Notes: generated from the letters alone by a model not told the origin. A DNA stretch of 48,016 nt from Burkholderiales bacterium (GCA_020847675.1 JADLBN010000198.1:1-48016), one strand, 5' to 3'. Counted from the first letter of the stretch, positions 17,741 to 27,409 are shown. Translations and numbers: made by a program.

Positions 17741-18307
17741 GTGACCGGGAGTCCGCCCGCAGCGGCGGTTCCGCCGCCGCCCGGGGAATCCTCCGGGGCG
17801 TTCGCGCGCGCCGTGCGCGGCGTATCCCGGCTGTGCGGGGCAGTGGCGGCCGGCCTCGTCGTCGCCGCGGTCCTGGTCGTCTGCCAGATGGTGTTCGTGC
17901 GCTACGCGCTCGGCCACAGCACGATCTGGCAGACCGATTTCACGATCTACTGCCTCATCGGAGCGACCTTCATCGGAAGCCCCTATGTTCTGATGACGCG
18001 CGGCCACGTCAACGTCGACGTGATCCCGCAGTACCTGGGGGCGGCGGCGCGATACCGGCTCGCGGTGTTCGCGCATCTCGTCACCATCGCCTTCGCGCTC
18101 GTGCTCGCGGTTCTCGCGTTCCGGTTCTGGCACGAGGCCTGGTCGCAGAACTGGGTGTCCGACACGATGTGGCGCGCGCGCCTGTGGATTCCCTACGCCA
18201 CGATGCCGGTCGGGATGGGACTCGTCGCGCTGCAGGCGATCGTGGACTTCGCCGATCTCCTGGCGGGGCGCGAACCGCCGTTCGGCATGCGGGAGGAGCG
18301 GCGGTGA
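17741..18307 (+). CDS. dctQ: TRAP transporter small membrane subunit
   Basis: The 188-residue DctQ subunit has four membrane helices, beginning near GAVAAGLVVAAVLVVCQMVF and including WQTDFTIYCLIGATFIGSPY and LVTIAFALVLAVLAF. The conserved GHVNVDVI segment of the family follows helix two. It starts with GTG at 17741, four bases after dctP, and its stop overlaps the dctM start as GTGA, so translation is probably coupled. It has a longer proline-rich cytoplasmic N-terminus than usual. Confidence 0.9.
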   Translation: MTGSPPAAAVPPPPGESSGAFARAVRGVSRLCGAVAAGLVVAAVLVVCQMVFVRYALGHSTIWQTDFTIYCLIGATFIGSPYVLMTRGHVNVDVIPQYLGAAARYRLAVFAHLVTIAFALVLAVLAFRFWHEAWSQNWVSDTMWRARLWIPYATMPVGMGLVALQAIVDFADLLAGREPPFGMREERR

Positions 18308-19623
18308 GTCCCGGCATGCAGGGCGCGATCGTACTGGTGGCGACCTTCGCCATGCTGCTGTCCGGCGCGCCGGTCGCCTTCGCGCTCGGCGCCATCTCGA
18401 TCGTCTTCATCGCGCTGTTTCAGGGCTTCGGGGCGCTGCACGTCGTGGCGGAAACGTTCTACGCGGGATTGAACGACTTCACGCTCGTGTCGATCCCGAT
18501 GTTCGTGATGATGGGCGCGGCGATCGGATCCTCGCCCGCCGGCAAGGACCTCTACGAGGCACTCGACCGATGGCTGTACCGGCTCCCCGGCGGTCTCGCG
18601 ATCTCGAACCTCGGCGCCTGCGGACTGTTCGCGGCGCTCACCGGATCCTCGCCGGCCTGCTGCGCCGCGATCGGGAAGATGGGCATTCCCGAGATGCGCA
18701 AGCGCGGCTATCCCGACGACGTCGCCACCGGCTCGATCTGCGCCGGAGGCACGCTCGGCATCCTGATCCCGCCGTCGATCACGTTCATCCTCTACGGCAT
18801 CGCGACCGAGACCTCGATCGGGCGCCTGTTCCTCGCGGGCGTCTTTCCGGGCATCCTGCTCCTGGGACTCTTCATCCTGTGGACGCTCTTCATCATCTGG
18901 AAGCGCGGCTTCCGGTCGCATGCTCCGGACTTCCGCTACACCTGGAGGCAGAAGGTCGAGTCGGTGCCGAAGATCGCACCGTTCCTCCTCATCATCGCCG
19001 GTGTGATGTACGCGCTCTACGGCGGCATCGCGACTCCGTCGGAGGCGGCCGGCGTCGGCGCTGCGCTGTGCGTCGTGCTCGCGGTCGTGATCTACCGGAT
19101 GTGGAAGCCGGACCGCTGGTGGCAGATCCTGCGCGACACGACGCGCGAGTCGGTGATGATCCTCATGATCATCGCCGCGGCCGTGCTGTTCGGTTATATG
19201 CTGACCTCGCTCTACCTCACGCAGACGCTCGCCCAGGCGATCGCCGACGCCCATCTCAACCGCTGGGCGCTGATGGGCCTCATCAACCTGTTCCTGCTGG
19301 TGTGCGGCTTCTTCATTCCGCCGGCGGCGATCATCCTGATGACGAGCCCGATCCTGTTCCCGATCGTGAAGGCCGCGGGTTTCGACCCGGTGTGGTTCGG
19401 CGTGATCATGACGATCAACATGGAGATCGGCCTGATCCACCCGCCGGTGGGGCTCAACATCTACATCGTCAACTCGATCGCACCCGACGTGCCGGTGCAG
19501 CGCGTGATGTGGGGCACGATCCCGTACGTCGGGTGCATGGTGCTCGCGATCGTCATCCTGTGCGTGTTCCCGGAGATCGCCACCTGGCTCCCCGACACGC
19601 TGATGGGGCCGGCGCGGCACTGA
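18304..19623 (+). CDS. dctM: TRAP transporter large permease subunit
   Basis: This 439-residue DctM subunit forms the sodium-driven channel of the TRAP transporter. It is hydrophobic throughout, with about a dozen helices. Family signatures are SIPMFVMMGAAIGSS, TGSSPACCAAIGKMGIPEM, CAGGTLGILIPPSITFILYG and NMEIGLIHPPVGLNIYIVN. GTG 18304 overlaps the dctQ stop. The gene ends 35 bases before the convergent stop of the GntR regulator gene, so the operon ends here. Confidence 0.93.
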   Translation: MSPGMQGAIVLVATFAMLLSGAPVAFALGAISIVFIALFQGFGALHVVAETFYAGLNDFTLVSIPMFVMMGAAIGSSPAGKDLYEALDRWLYRLPGGLAISNLGACGLFAALTGSSPACCAAIGKMGIPEMRKRGYPDDVATGSICAGGTLGILIPPSITFILYGIATETSIGRLFLAGVFPGILLLGLFILWTLFIIWKRGFRSHAPDFRYTWRQKVESVPKIAPFLLIIAGVMYALYGGIATPSEAAGVGAALCVVLAVVIYRMWKPDRWWQILRDTTRESVMILMIIAAAVLFGYMLTSLYLTQTLAQAIADAHLNRWALMGLINLFLLVCGFFIPPAAIILMTSPILFPIVKAAGFDPVWFGVIMTINMEIGLIHPPVGLNIYIVNSIAPDVPVQRVMWGTIPYVGCMVLAIVILCVFPEIATWLPDTLMGPARH

Positions 19624-19657
19624 GCCTGCGCCGGCCGCACCGCCGCGCGCGGTTCGG

Positions 19658-20368
19658 TCAGTCCAGGAAGTCGCCGTGCTTCTCGACGTACGCGGCGAGG
19701 TCGAGCGAGTGCTGGCGCACCAGCCGCTCGGCGAGTTCGGTGTCGCGCTGCTCCAGCGCCTCGATGATCCGCATGTGGTCGACGATCGACCGCGAGGCGC
19801 GATCGGCCTGCGAGATCGTCATCCGGCGGATCGCGCGGACGTGGATGAACAGGTTCTCGAGCGTCTGCCCCATCAGGTGCGATCCGGAAAGCCGGATGAT
19901 CGCCTGGTGGAACGCGATGTTCGCGTCCGAGTACTCGTTGATGTGCTCGCCCGGCGCGGCGTTGCGAAAGTCGTCGAACATCTTGCGCAACCCGGCGATC
20001 TCCTCGTCGGAGGCGTTGAGCGTCGCGAGCCGCGCGGCGAGGCTCTCGAGCGCCGCCCACATCTCGATCATCTCGACGATCTGCCGCTTGGTCTTGCGCA
20101 CGATGAAGATGCCTCGGCGCGGCGCGGTGCGCAGCAGCCCTTCCTGCTCGAGCAGCGTCATCGCTTCGCGGATCGGCGTGCGCGAGACGCCCAGCGAGCG
20201 CGTCAGCTGGCGCTCGTCGAGCCGGACTTCGCCGGGGTGCGAGTAGACGTCGGCGTCGATGATCGCCTGCTTGAGCGCGGCGTAGGCCTGGTCGCGCAGG
20301 CTCGAACTGGAGGACAGCGGCCGCAGCGGCAGCGGGGTCTTGGGCGACGCGGTCGGGTTGCGCGGCAT
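19658..20368 (-). CDS. GntR-family transcriptional regulator, FCD subfamily
   Basis: The 236-residue protein has an N-terminal GntR winged helix (SSLRDQAYAALKQAIIDADV, then RQLTRSLGVSRTPIREAMTLLEQEGLL) and a C-terminal FCD ligand domain. The FCD domain carries the usual metal/ligand residues: IEMWAALES, DANIAFHQAIIRLSGS with Asp and His, and DHMRIIEALEQRD with His. FCD regulators usually bind a carboxylic acid and are released from DNA. It is divergent from oxc, with two matching palindromes in the shared 459-base region, so it probably represses itself and oxc and responds to oxalate or a derivative. The adjacent TRAP operon, convergent with it, may also be a target. Confidence 0.9.
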   Translation of the reverse strand: MPRNPTASPKTPLPLRPLSSSSSLRDQAYAALKQAIIDADVYSHPGEVRLDERQLTRSLGVSRTPIREAMTLLEQEGLLRTAPRRGIFIVRKTKRQIVEMIEMWAALESLAARLATLNASDEEIAGLRKMFDDFRNAAPGEHINEYSDANIAFHQAIIRLSGSHLMGQTLENLFIHVRAIRRMTISQADRASRSIVDHMRIIEALEQRDTELAERLVRQHSLDLAAYVEKHGDFLD

Positions 20369-20459
20369 CGGGGTATCGCGGGCGAGGCGTGGCGAGACCG
20401 CTGCGATTGCGGGCGAGCACGCCCGGACCGGCCACGCATTCGTCTCGACGACCGTGTTT

Positions 20460-20500
20460 CTCGTATCTTATATATCAGTCCGGCGCTTCGTCATCCCGTT
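20460..20500 (-). promoter_or_regulatory. Probable gntR promoter with overlapping operator TTATATATCA
   Basis: On the minus strand TGACGA, 17 bases and TAAGAT form a plausible -35/-10 pair. The palindrome-like TTATATATCA (plus-strand 20468-20477) overlaps the -10 region. It differs by one base from the perfect TGATATATCA upstream of oxc. The position fits autorepression by the GntR protein. Confidence 0.55.
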
Positions 20501-20644
20501 CGGATCCGCTCGATCGGCCTTCCGGCGCGTTCCTTCCACCCCGGAAAACCGGATGCGCCCCTGCGTCGCGGGTCGGATCGTGCCGGACCGGGGGTCATGC
20601 TGCACCGCAGCAAGAAAATCCTGCGAATTCAAGGGTCTTTGGCG

Positions 20645-20674
20645 TTGACACCGGCCTGATATATCAAATACCTT
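20645..20674 (+). promoter_or_regulatory. Probable oxc promoter with TGATATATCA operator in the spacer
   Basis: A perfect TTGACA (20645-20650) is followed after 17-18 bases by ATACCT/TACCTT (20668-20674). The perfect 10-base palindrome TGATATATCA (20657-20666) occupies the spacer, the classic place for a repressor to exclude RNA polymerase. It is the natural partner of the site at 20468-20477. Confidence 0.65.
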
Positions 20675-20827
20675 ATCACTGTTTCTGGCTGCCCGAACCG
20701 GGAAACTGCGGCCGCCACCCGCCGCCCCAACCGGGGTTCGAATCACCCTCAGACTGCCACCTGCCCCTGCGGCGACCGCCTGGAGCGGCCCCGATTCCAG
20801 CGACAGGCGGAGCTTCCGGAGACGCGC

Positions 20828-22603
20828 ATGAACGACCATGCGGTGAAACCCGCGCCCGCGCCGGCGACCGGCGCTGCCCATCACGGCGCCAGCGCCCCGG
20901 CGCAGGAAACCGACGGATTCCAGCTCGTCATCGATGCGCTGAAGCTCAACGGCATCGACACGATCTACGGCCTTCCGGGCATTCCGATCACCGACCTCGC
21001 GCGCCGCATGCAGAAGAACGGCATGCGCGTGATCTCGTTCCGGCACGAACAGAACGCGGGCTACGCCGCGTCGATCGCCGGCTTCCTCACGCAGAAGCCG
21101 GGCATCTGCCTCACCGTTTCGGCGCCGGGCTTCCTGAACGGCCTCACCGCGCTCGCGCACGCGACGACCAACTGCTTCCCGATGATCCTGATCAGCGGAT
21201 CGTCGGAGCGCGAGGTGGTCGACCTGCAGCAGGGCGACTACGAGGAGATGGACCAGCTCGCGATCGCCAAGCCGGTCGCCAAGGCCGCTTTCCGGGTGCT
21301 GCACGCCGAGGACATCGGCGTCGGCGTCGCGCGCGCGATCCGCGCCGCGGTCTCGGGGCGTCCCGGAGGCGTGTACCTCGACCTGCCGGCGAAGCTCTTC
21401 CCGCAGGCGATGGACGCCGCGGCCGGCGCGGCTTCGCTCATCAAGGTCGTCGACGCGGCGCCGAAGCAGATCCCCGCGCACGATGCGGTGAAGCGCGCCG
21501 TCGACCTCCTCAGGTCGGCGAAGAAGCCGCTCATCATCCTCGGCAAGGGCGCCGCCTACGCGCAGGCCGACGCCGACATCCGTGCGCTGGTCGAGCGGAC
21601 CGGCATTCCCTACCTGCCGATGTCGATGGCGAAGGGCCTCCTGCCCGACACGCACGAGCAGTGCGCCTCGGCCGCGCGCTCGTTCGTGCTGCCGGAAGCC
21701 GACGTCGTGATGCTCGTCGGCGCGCGGCTCAACTGGCTCCTGTCGCAGGGCAAGGGCAAGACCTGGGGCGGCGCAACCGCCAAGTCCTGGGGCCGCCAGC
21801 GCTTCGTCCAGGTCGACATCTCGCCTCAGGAGGCGGACAGCAACGTGCGCATCGAGGCGCCGTTGGTCGGCGACATCGGCTCCTGCGTGGCCGCGATGCT
21901 GAAGGAGATCGGCCCGGACTTCGCGAAGCCGCCGTCCGACTGGACCGGCGCCATCGCCGAGCGCAAGGCGAAGAACGTCGCGAAGATGGCCGAGACGCTC
22001 GCGAAGAACCCCTCGCCGATGAGCTTCCAGAGCGCGCTCGGTGTCGTGCGCGACATCGTGAAGGCGAATCCCGACGCGATGCTCGTCAACGAGGGCGCGA
22101 ACGCGCTCGACTTCACGCGCTCGATCGTCGACATGATGAAGCCGCGCAGGCGCATCGACGTCGGCACCTGGGGCATCATGGGGATCGGCATGGGCTACTG
22201 CGTCGCCGCGGCCGTCGTGACCGGCCAGCAGGTGATCGCGGTCGAGGGGGACAGCGCGTTCGGCTTCTCCGGCATGGAGACCGAGACGATCTGCCGCTAC
22301 GGCCTGCCCGTGTGCATCGTGATCCTCAACAACAACGGCGTGTACCGCGGCGACGAGAAGAACGCCGGCGGCGGCGCGGATCCGTCTCCGCTGGTGTTCG
22401 TCAAGGACGCCCGCTACGAGAAGATGATGGAGGCGTTCGGCGGCGTGGGCGTGCACGTGAAGACGCCCGACGAGCTGCGGCGCGCGATGGAAGAGGCGAT
22501 CCGCTCGCGGCGGCCGACGCTGATCAACGCGGTGATCGACGAAGGCGGCGGGACCGAGAGCGGGCGGATCACGAACCTCAATCCGACAGCGAAGAAGAAG
22601 TGA
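20828..22603 (+). CDS. oxc: Oxalyl-CoA decarboxylase
   Basis: Oxc converts oxalyl-CoA to formyl-CoA and CO2 with thiamine diphosphate. The 591-residue protein has the catalytic ThDP glutamate in [12 protein letters not shown] (Glu74), the SAPGFLNGL loop, the central ADP/CoA-binding domain with [12 protein letters not shown], and the ThDP-Mg motif [16 protein letters not shown] (residues 473-506). Similarity to the Oxalobacter-type enzyme runs the whole length; the first 28 residues are a low-complexity Ala/Pro extension. It is the first gene after the GntR-controlled promoter, with frc 148 bases downstream. This is the committed decarboxylation step of oxalate catabolism. Confidence 0.97.
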   Translation: MNDHAVKPAPAPATGAAHHGASAPAQETDGFQLVIDALKLNGIDTIYGLPGIPITDLARRMQKNGMRVISFRHEQNAGYAASIAGFLTQKPGICLTVSAPGFLNGLTALAHATTNCFPMILISGSSEREVVDLQQGDYEEMDQLAIAKPVAKAAFRVLHAEDIGVGVARAIRAAVSGRPGGVYLDLPAKLFPQAMDAAAGAASLIKVVDAAPKQIPAHDAVKRAVDLLRSAKKPLIILGKGAAYAQADADIRALVERTGIPYLPMSMAKGLLPDTHEQCASAARSFVLPEADVVMLVGARLNWLLSQGKGKTWGGATAKSWGRQRFVQVDISPQEADSNVRIEAPLVGDIGSCVAAMLKEIGPDFAKPPSDWTGAIAERKAKNVAKMAETLAKNPSPMSFQSALGVVRDIVKANPDAMLVNEGANALDFTRSIVDMMKPRRRIDVGTWGIMGIGMGYCVAAAVVTGQQVIAVEGDSAFGFSGMETETICRYGLPVCIVILNNNGVYRGDEKNAGGGADPSPLVFVKDARYEKMMEAFGGVGVHVKTPDELRRAMEEAIRSRRPTLINAVIDEGGGTESGRITNLNPTAKKK

Positions 22604-22751
22604 CCGCGGCGCGCCGCGTTCGAGCGTCGCCGGCGAGGCGCACGGGCTCGACGCGGCGACGGCGCGGCGACGTTCAACGCGGCGCACGCATCGCCGCATC
22701 GCATGGCCCCGGCGCGAAGGCGTCGAGCGGTCGCATCGCAGGGGGAAGGGC

Positions 22752-23999
22752 ATGAGCAAGGCACTCGACGGCGTCCGCATCCTGGACTTCACCCACGTGC
22801 AGTCGGGACCGACCTGCACGCAGTTGCTCGCGTGGTTCGGCGCCGACGTCATCAAGGTCGAGCGCGCGGGCGAGGGCGACATCACGCGCGGGCAGTTGCG
22901 CGACATCCCGAACGTGGACAGCCTCTACTTCACGATGCTGAACCACAACAAGCGCTCGATCACCGTCGACGCGAAGAATCCGAAGGGCAAGGCGGTGCTC
23001 GAGTCGCTGGTGCGCCACTGCGACGTGCTGGTCGAGAACTTCGCGCCGGGCGCGCTCGACCGGATGGGCTTCACCTGGGAGCACATCCAGAAGCTCAATC
23101 CGCGCATGATCGTCGCGTCGGTGAAGGGCTTCGGCCCCGGTCCCTACGAGGACTGCAAGGTCTACGAGAACGTCGCGCAGTGCGCGGGCGGCGCGGCCTC
23201 CACCACCGGATTCGACGACGGCCCGCCGCTCGTCACCGGCGCGCAGATCGGCGATTCGGGAACCGGGCTCCACCTCGCGCTCGGCCTCGTGGCGGCGCTC
23301 TACCAGCGCAAGACCACGGGCCGCGGCCAGAAGGTGCTGGCGGCGATGCAGGACGGCGTGCTGAACCTGTGCCGCGTGAAGCTGCGCGACCAGCAGCGCC
23401 TCGACCGCACGCACGTCATGGAGGAGTACCCGCAGTATCCGAACGGCAAGTTCCTCGAGGCCGTGCCGCGCGCCGGCAACGCCTCGGGCGGCGGGCAGCC
23501 GGGCTGGATCCTCAAGTGCAAGGGCTGGGAGACCGACCCCAACGCGTACATCTACTTCATCACGCAGGCGCCGGTGTGGAAGGACATCTGCGAGGTCATC
23601 GGCCGCCCCGAGTGGCTGTCGGACCCGCGCTACGCGACGCCGAAGGCGCGGCTGCCGCACCTGCAGGAGATCTTCGGCGAGATCGAGAAGTGGACGATGA
23701 CCAAGGACAAGTTCGAGGCCATGGACATCCTGAACAAGCGCGACATCCCCTGCGGTCCGATCCTGTCGATGAAGGAGATCGCCGAGGAGCCGTCGCTGCG
23801 CAAGACCGGCACCGTGGTGGAGGTCGACCACCCGACGCGGGGCAAGTACCTGACGGTCGGCAACCCGATCAAGCTCTCCGACAGCCCGACCGACGTGAAG
23901 CGCTCGCCGCTCCTGGGCGAGCACACCGAGGAGGTGCTGGCGGAACTCGGCTACACGAAGGACCAGGTCTCGGCGCTTCGGGCCGAGAAGGTCATCTGA
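22752..23999 (+). CDS. frc: Formyl-CoA:oxalate CoA-transferase
   Basis: Frc moves CoA from formyl-CoA to oxalate, releasing formate and regenerating oxalyl-CoA for Oxc. The 415-residue class III CoA-transferase begins [20 protein letters not shown]. It has the catalytic Asp168 in [12 protein letters not shown] (Asp169 in the Oxalobacter enzyme) and the flexible glycine loop [10 protein letters not shown] over the active site. Length and motifs match Frc rather than a generic CaiB protein. GGGGGAAGGG precedes the ATG. It works in cycle with the upstream oxc product. Confidence 0.96.
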   Translation: MSKALDGVRILDFTHVQSGPTCTQLLAWFGADVIKVERAGEGDITRGQLRDIPNVDSLYFTMLNHNKRSITVDAKNPKGKAVLESLVRHCDVLVENFAPGALDRMGFTWEHIQKLNPRMIVASVKGFGPGPYEDCKVYENVAQCAGGAASTTGFDDGPPLVTGAQIGDSGTGLHLALGLVAALYQRKTTGRGQKVLAAMQDGVLNLCRVKLRDQQRLDRTHVMEEYPQYPNGKFLEAVPRAGNASGGGQPGWILKCKGWETDPNAYIYFITQAPVWKDICEVIGRPEWLSDPRYATPKARLPHLQEIFGEIEKWTMTKDKFEAMDILNKRDIPCGPILSMKEIAEEPSLRKTGTVVEVDHPTRGKYLTVGNPIKLSDSPTDVKRSPLLGEHTEEVLAELGYTKDQVSALRAEKVI

Positions 24000-24001
24000 A
24001 A

Positions 24002-24122
24002 CATGAAGGATGAAGGCGCTTCGCTGATGAAGACGCTGCGCTGATGACATGGTTGCGCTGCGGTGCGCGTTCATCCTTCATCGGCGAAGCGTTTTCATCC
24101 TTCATGAGCGCAGCGTTGTCAT
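24002..24122. repeat. Nested inverted repeats between frc and the acyl-CoA ligase
   Basis: CATGAAGGATGAA (24002-24014) is an exact inverted match to TTCATCCTTCATG (24094-24106), and a second TTCATCCTTCAT lies at 24070-24081. GCTTCGC and GCGAAGC extend the stem inwards. GCTGCGCT near 24035 pairs with AGCGCAGC near 24107. The RNA could form a long imperfect hairpin. It has no T-tract, so it is more likely a processing or stability element, or a small repeat, than a terminator. Confidence 0.6.
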
Positions 24123-24143
24123 GAATCCCGAACGGAGTTCCCA

Positions 24144-26273
24144 ATGGCCAGCAAGAAAGCGGTAGTCCGGAAGATGCTCGACGCGGTCAGGGCCGCGGGG
24201 CGCACCTCGCTCACCGCGCCGGAAGGCAAGGCGGTCTGCGACGCGTACGCGATCCCGGTGCCGCAGGAAGGCCTCGCGAAGACCGCCGCGGAAGCCGCGA
24301 AGCTCGCGACGAAGATCGGCTATCCGGTGGTGCTGAAGATCGTCTCGCCGCAGATCCTGCACAAGACCGAGGCCGGCGGCGTGATGGTCGGCGTGAAGAA
24401 CCCGGCCGACGTGAAGAAGGGCTTCGCGCAGATCATGGCGCGCGCCAGGAAGTACGACCGCAAGGCCGAGCTGGTCGGCGTCCAGGTGCAGCAGATGGTG
24501 GGCGGCGGGCAGGAGGTCATCATCGGCGCGGTCTCGGACCCGTCGTTCGGCAAGCTCGTCGCGTTCGGCCTGGGCGGCGTGCTGGTCGAGGTGATGAAGG
24601 ACGTCACGTTCCGTCTCGCACCGGCCTCGAAGGAGGACGCGCTGTCGATGCTCGACGGCATCGCCGCCGCCGAGATGCTGAAGGGCGTCCGCGGATCGGA
24701 GCCGGTCAACCGCGCCGCGCTCTCGACGATGATCCGCAACGTGAGCCAGCTCGTGGCGGACTTCCCCGAGATCGCCGAGATGGACCTGAACCCGGTGTTC
24801 GCGTCGAAGAAGGGCGCCATCGCCGCGGACGTGCGCATCGTGTGCGACTGGAACCCGCCGGCGCCGCGCTACCGGCCGAAGCACGACGACATCGTGCGCG
24901 ACATGAACCGGATCATGAAGCCGGACGCGGTCGCGGTGATCGGCGCGTCCGACGAGGCCGGCAAGATCGGCAACTCGGTGATGAAGAACCTGATCAACGG
25001 CGGCTACAAGGGGAAGATCTACCCGATCAACCCGGGCGCCGGCACGATCATGGGGCTTCCCGCGTACAAGAGCGTCAAGGACGTGCCCGGCACGATCGAC
25101 GTCGCGGTGTTCGCGATTCCCGCCAAGTTCGTCGCGCAGGCGCTGACCGAGGTCGGCGAGAAGAAGATTCCCGGCGCGGTGCTCATTCCCTCGGGCTTCG
25201 CCGAGACCGGCAACGTCGCGGGCCAGGAGGAGATCCAGGCGGTCGGCCGCAAGTACGGCGTGCGGCTGATGGGACCGAACATCTACGGCTTCTACTACAC
25301 GTGGAAGAACCTCTGCGCCACGTTCTGCACCGCCTACGACGTCAAGGGCCATGCCGCGCTGTCGTCGCAGTCCGGCGGCATCGGCATGGCGATCATCGGG
25401 TTCTCGCGCTCCGCCAAGATGGGCGTCTCCGCCATCGTCGGACTGGGCAACAAGTCGGACATCGACGAGGACGATCTCCTCACGTTCTTCGAGCAGGACG
25501 ACAACACGCACATCATCGTGCAGCACTGCGAGGACCTGAAGGACGGCCGCTCGTTCGCCGAGGTGGCGAAGCGCGTGTCGAAGAAGAAGCCGGTCGTGGT
25601 GCTCAAGGCCGGGCGCACCGCCATGGGCGCGCGCGCCGCGAGTTCCCACACCGGCGCGCTCGCGGGCAACGACCGGATCTACGACGACGTGCTGCGCCAG
25701 TCGGGCGTGATCCGCGCGAAGGCGCTGCGCGAGATGCTCGAGTACGCGCGTGCGATCCCCAAGCTCCCGACGCCGAAGGGCGAGAACGTCGTGATCATCA
25801 CCGGCGCGGGCGGCTCGGGCGTGCTGCTGTCCGACGCCTGCGTCGACAACGGCCTGAAGCTCATGGCGATGCCGCCCGATCTCGACGCGGCGTTCCGCAA
25901 GTTCATCCCGCCGTTCGGCGCGGCCGGCAACCCGGTGGACATCACCGGCGGCGAGCCGCCGAAGACCTACCAGAACACGATCCGGCTGGGTCTCGAGGAC
26001 GAGCGCATCCACTCGCTCATCCTCGGCTACTGGCACACGATCGTCACGCCGCCGATGGTGTTCGCGAAGCTCGTGGTCGAGGTGGTCGACGAGTTCCGGG
26101 CGCGGGGCATCCACAAGCCGGTCGTGGTCTCGCTCGCCGGCGACGTGGAGGTCGAGGAGGCGGCCGAGTACCTGTTCGACCACGGCATTCCGGCCTATCC
26201 GTACTCGACCGAGATGCCGGTGATGGTGCTGGGCGCGAAGTACAGGTGGGCGAGGGGGGCGGGCCTCGTGTAG
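24144..26273 (+). CDS. ADP-forming acyl-CoA ligase, acetyl-CoA synthetase (ADP-forming) family
   Basis: This 709-residue protein fuses both subunits of an NDP-forming acyl-CoA synthetase. Residues 1-235 are the ATP-grasp (beta) domain: YPVVLKIVSPQILHKTEAGG, then GVQVQQMVGGGQEVIIGAV, then EMDLNPVFA. Residues 258-390 form the CoA-binding Rossmann domain, with PDAVAVIGASDEAGKIGNSV. The following ligase domains carry the phosphohistidine loop ASSHTGALAGND, with His502. The reaction is carboxylate + CoA + ATP to acyl-CoA + ADP + phosphate, reversible. Its place after oxc-frc suggests priming of oxalate to oxalyl-CoA, or recovery of ATP from a formyl- or acetyl-CoA. The substrate is inferred, not shown. 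Confidence 0.85.
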   Translation: MASKKAVVRKMLDAVRAAGRTSLTAPEGKAVCDAYAIPVPQEGLAKTAAEAAKLATKIGYPVVLKIVSPQILHKTEAGGVMVGVKNPADVKKGFAQIMARARKYDRKAELVGVQVQQMVGGGQEVIIGAVSDPSFGKLVAFGLGGVLVEVMKDVTFRLAPASKEDALSMLDGIAAAEMLKGVRGSEPVNRAALSTMIRNVSQLVADFPEIAEMDLNPVFASKKGAIAADVRIVCDWNPPAPRYRPKHDDIVRDMNRIMKPDAVAVIGASDEAGKIGNSVMKNLINGGYKGKIYPINPGAGTIMGLPAYKSVKDVPGTIDVAVFAIPAKFVAQALTEVGEKKIPGAVLIPSGFAETGNVAGQEEIQAVGRKYGVRLMGPNIYGFYYTWKNLCATFCTAYDVKGHAALSSQSGGIGMAIIGFSRSAKMGVSAIVGLGNKSDIDEDDLLTFFEQDDNTHIIVQHCEDLKDGRSFAEVAKRVSKKKPVVVLKAGRTAMGARAASSHTGALAGNDRIYDDVLRQSGVIRAKALREMLEYARAIPKLPTPKGENVVIITGAGGSGVLLSDACVDNGLKLMAMPPDLDAAFRKFIPPFGAAGNPVDITGGEPPKTYQNTIRLGLEDERIHSLILGYWHTIVTPPMVFAKLVVEVVDEFRARGIHKPVVVSLAGDVEVEEAAEYLFDHGIPAYPYSTEMPVMVLGAKYRWARGAGLV

Positions 26274-26395
26274 CGGGACACCGCCACAGGCCGCTTCGAA
26301 TGCGTTAACGTGCGCGGTAGCCGCGCGCCGCGGGCCGGGACGGATCCGAGAAAGCCCGCGCGGCGGTCGGTGAATTTCCATTCGGAGGAGAGATC

Positions 26396-27406
26396 ATGAA
26401 TCGCACTGCAGTTGCCCGGGCCGCGGTCGCGGCCGCGCTCGCCACCGCCGCCGCAGGATGGCAGGCCCCCGCTCTCGCGGCGTGGGAGCCCACCAAGCCG
26501 GTCGAGTTCGTGGTGCCCGCCGGCACCGGCGGCGGCGCCGACCAGATGGCGCGCTTCCTCCAGGGCGTCGTCGCGAAGCACAACCTGATGAAGCAGCCGT
26601 TCGTCGTCGTCAACAAGTCGGGCGGCGCGGGCGCGGAAGGCTTCCTCGAAGTCAAGAATGCGAAGGGCGACCCGCACAAGATCATCATCACGCTGTCCAA
26701 CCTGTTCACGACGCCGCTCGCGACCGGCGTGCCGTTCAACTGGAAGGACCTGACTCCGGTCGCGATGCTCGCGCTCGACGAGTTCGTGCTGTGGGTGAAC
26801 GCCGAGTCGCCGTACAAGTCCGTGGCCGACTACGTTGCGGCGGTCAAGGCGGGCGACAACGGCAAGTTCAAGATGGCCGGCACCGGCTCCAAGCAGGAGG
26901 ACCAGATCATCACGGTCGCGCTGGAGAAGGCCATCGGCAAGAAGTTCACCTACGTCCCGTTCAAGGGAGGCGGCGACGTCGCGGTACAGCTGGTCGGCAA
27001 GCACGTCGACTCGACGGTGAACAACCCGATCGAGGCGATCGCGCACTGGCGTTCCGGCGCGCTGCGCCCGCTGTGCGTGTTCGACGAGAAGCCGATGCCC
27101 TATCCGGACAAGGTGACCGCGACCCAGGCGTGGCAGGACGTCCCGACCTGCAAGTCGCAGGGCCTCGACGTCGAGTACACGATGCTGCGCGGCATCTTCA
27201 TGCCGGCCGGCGTGACTCAGGACCAGGTCGATTTCTACGTGAACCTGTTCAAGAAGGTGCGCGAGACGCCGGACTGGAAGGAGTTCACGCGGAACGGCGC
27301 CTACAACAACACGTTCATGACCGGCAAGGAGTTCGTCGACTGGGTCGGCAAGGCCGAAGTCAAGCACAAGCAGCTCATGCAGGAAGCCGGCTTCCTCGCG
27401 AAGTAG
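26396..27406 (+). CDS. tctC: Tripartite tricarboxylate transporter substrate-binding protein
   Basis: This 336-residue TctC/Bug-family periplasmic receptor has a signal peptide ending near AGWQAPALAA. The mature chain starts WEPTKPVEFVVPAGTGGGADQMAR, the conserved Bug ligand loop. Later motifs are NKSGGAGAEGFLEVKNAKGD and GSKQEDQIITVALEKAIGKKFTYVPFKGGGDVAVQLVGKHVD, cited here as the usual second ligand-loop region. GGAGGAGA lies before the ATG. With tctB and tctA it forms a secondary carboxylate importer. Genomic position between the acyl-CoA ligase and formate dehydrogenase points to oxalate or another small carboxylate as ligand. Confidence 0.93.
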   Translation: MNRTAVARAAVAAALATAAAGWQAPALAAWEPTKPVEFVVPAGTGGGADQMARFLQGVVAKHNLMKQPFVVVNKSGGAGAEGFLEVKNAKGDPHKIIITLSNLFTTPLATGVPFNWKDLTPVAMLALDEFVLWVNAESPYKSVADYVAAVKAGDNGKFKMAGTGSKQEDQIITVALEKAIGKKFTYVPFKGGGDVAVQLVGKHVDSTVNNPIEAIAHWRSGALRPLCVFDEKPMPYPDKVTATQAWQDVPTCKSQGLDVEYTMLRGIFMPAGVTQDQVDFYVNLFKKVRETPDWKEFTRNGAYNNTFMTGKEFVDWVGKAEVKHKQLMQEAGFLAK

Positions 27407-27409
27407 CCG

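Larger units (their letters stand above)
20369..20827. other. Regulatory region between gntR and oxc
   Basis: This 459-base gap is the longest in the window without a coding frame I would accept, and it is visibly less GC-rich at 20450-20480 and 20640-20690. It contains the divergent promoters and two palindromic sites listed separately. The 150 bases from 20680 to the oxc start are GC-rich leader with no riboswitch that I recognise. Confidence 0.7.

Noticed and set aside
20700-20827. Possible riboswitch in the oxc leader
   Set aside because: The leader is GC-rich, but no conserved block of any riboswitch I know could be found.
24102-26381. A 759-codon minus-strand open frame opposite the acyl-CoA ligase
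   Set aside because: Histidine-, arginine- and aspartate-rich shadow typical of reversed high-GC genes; the sense gene is complete and recognisable.
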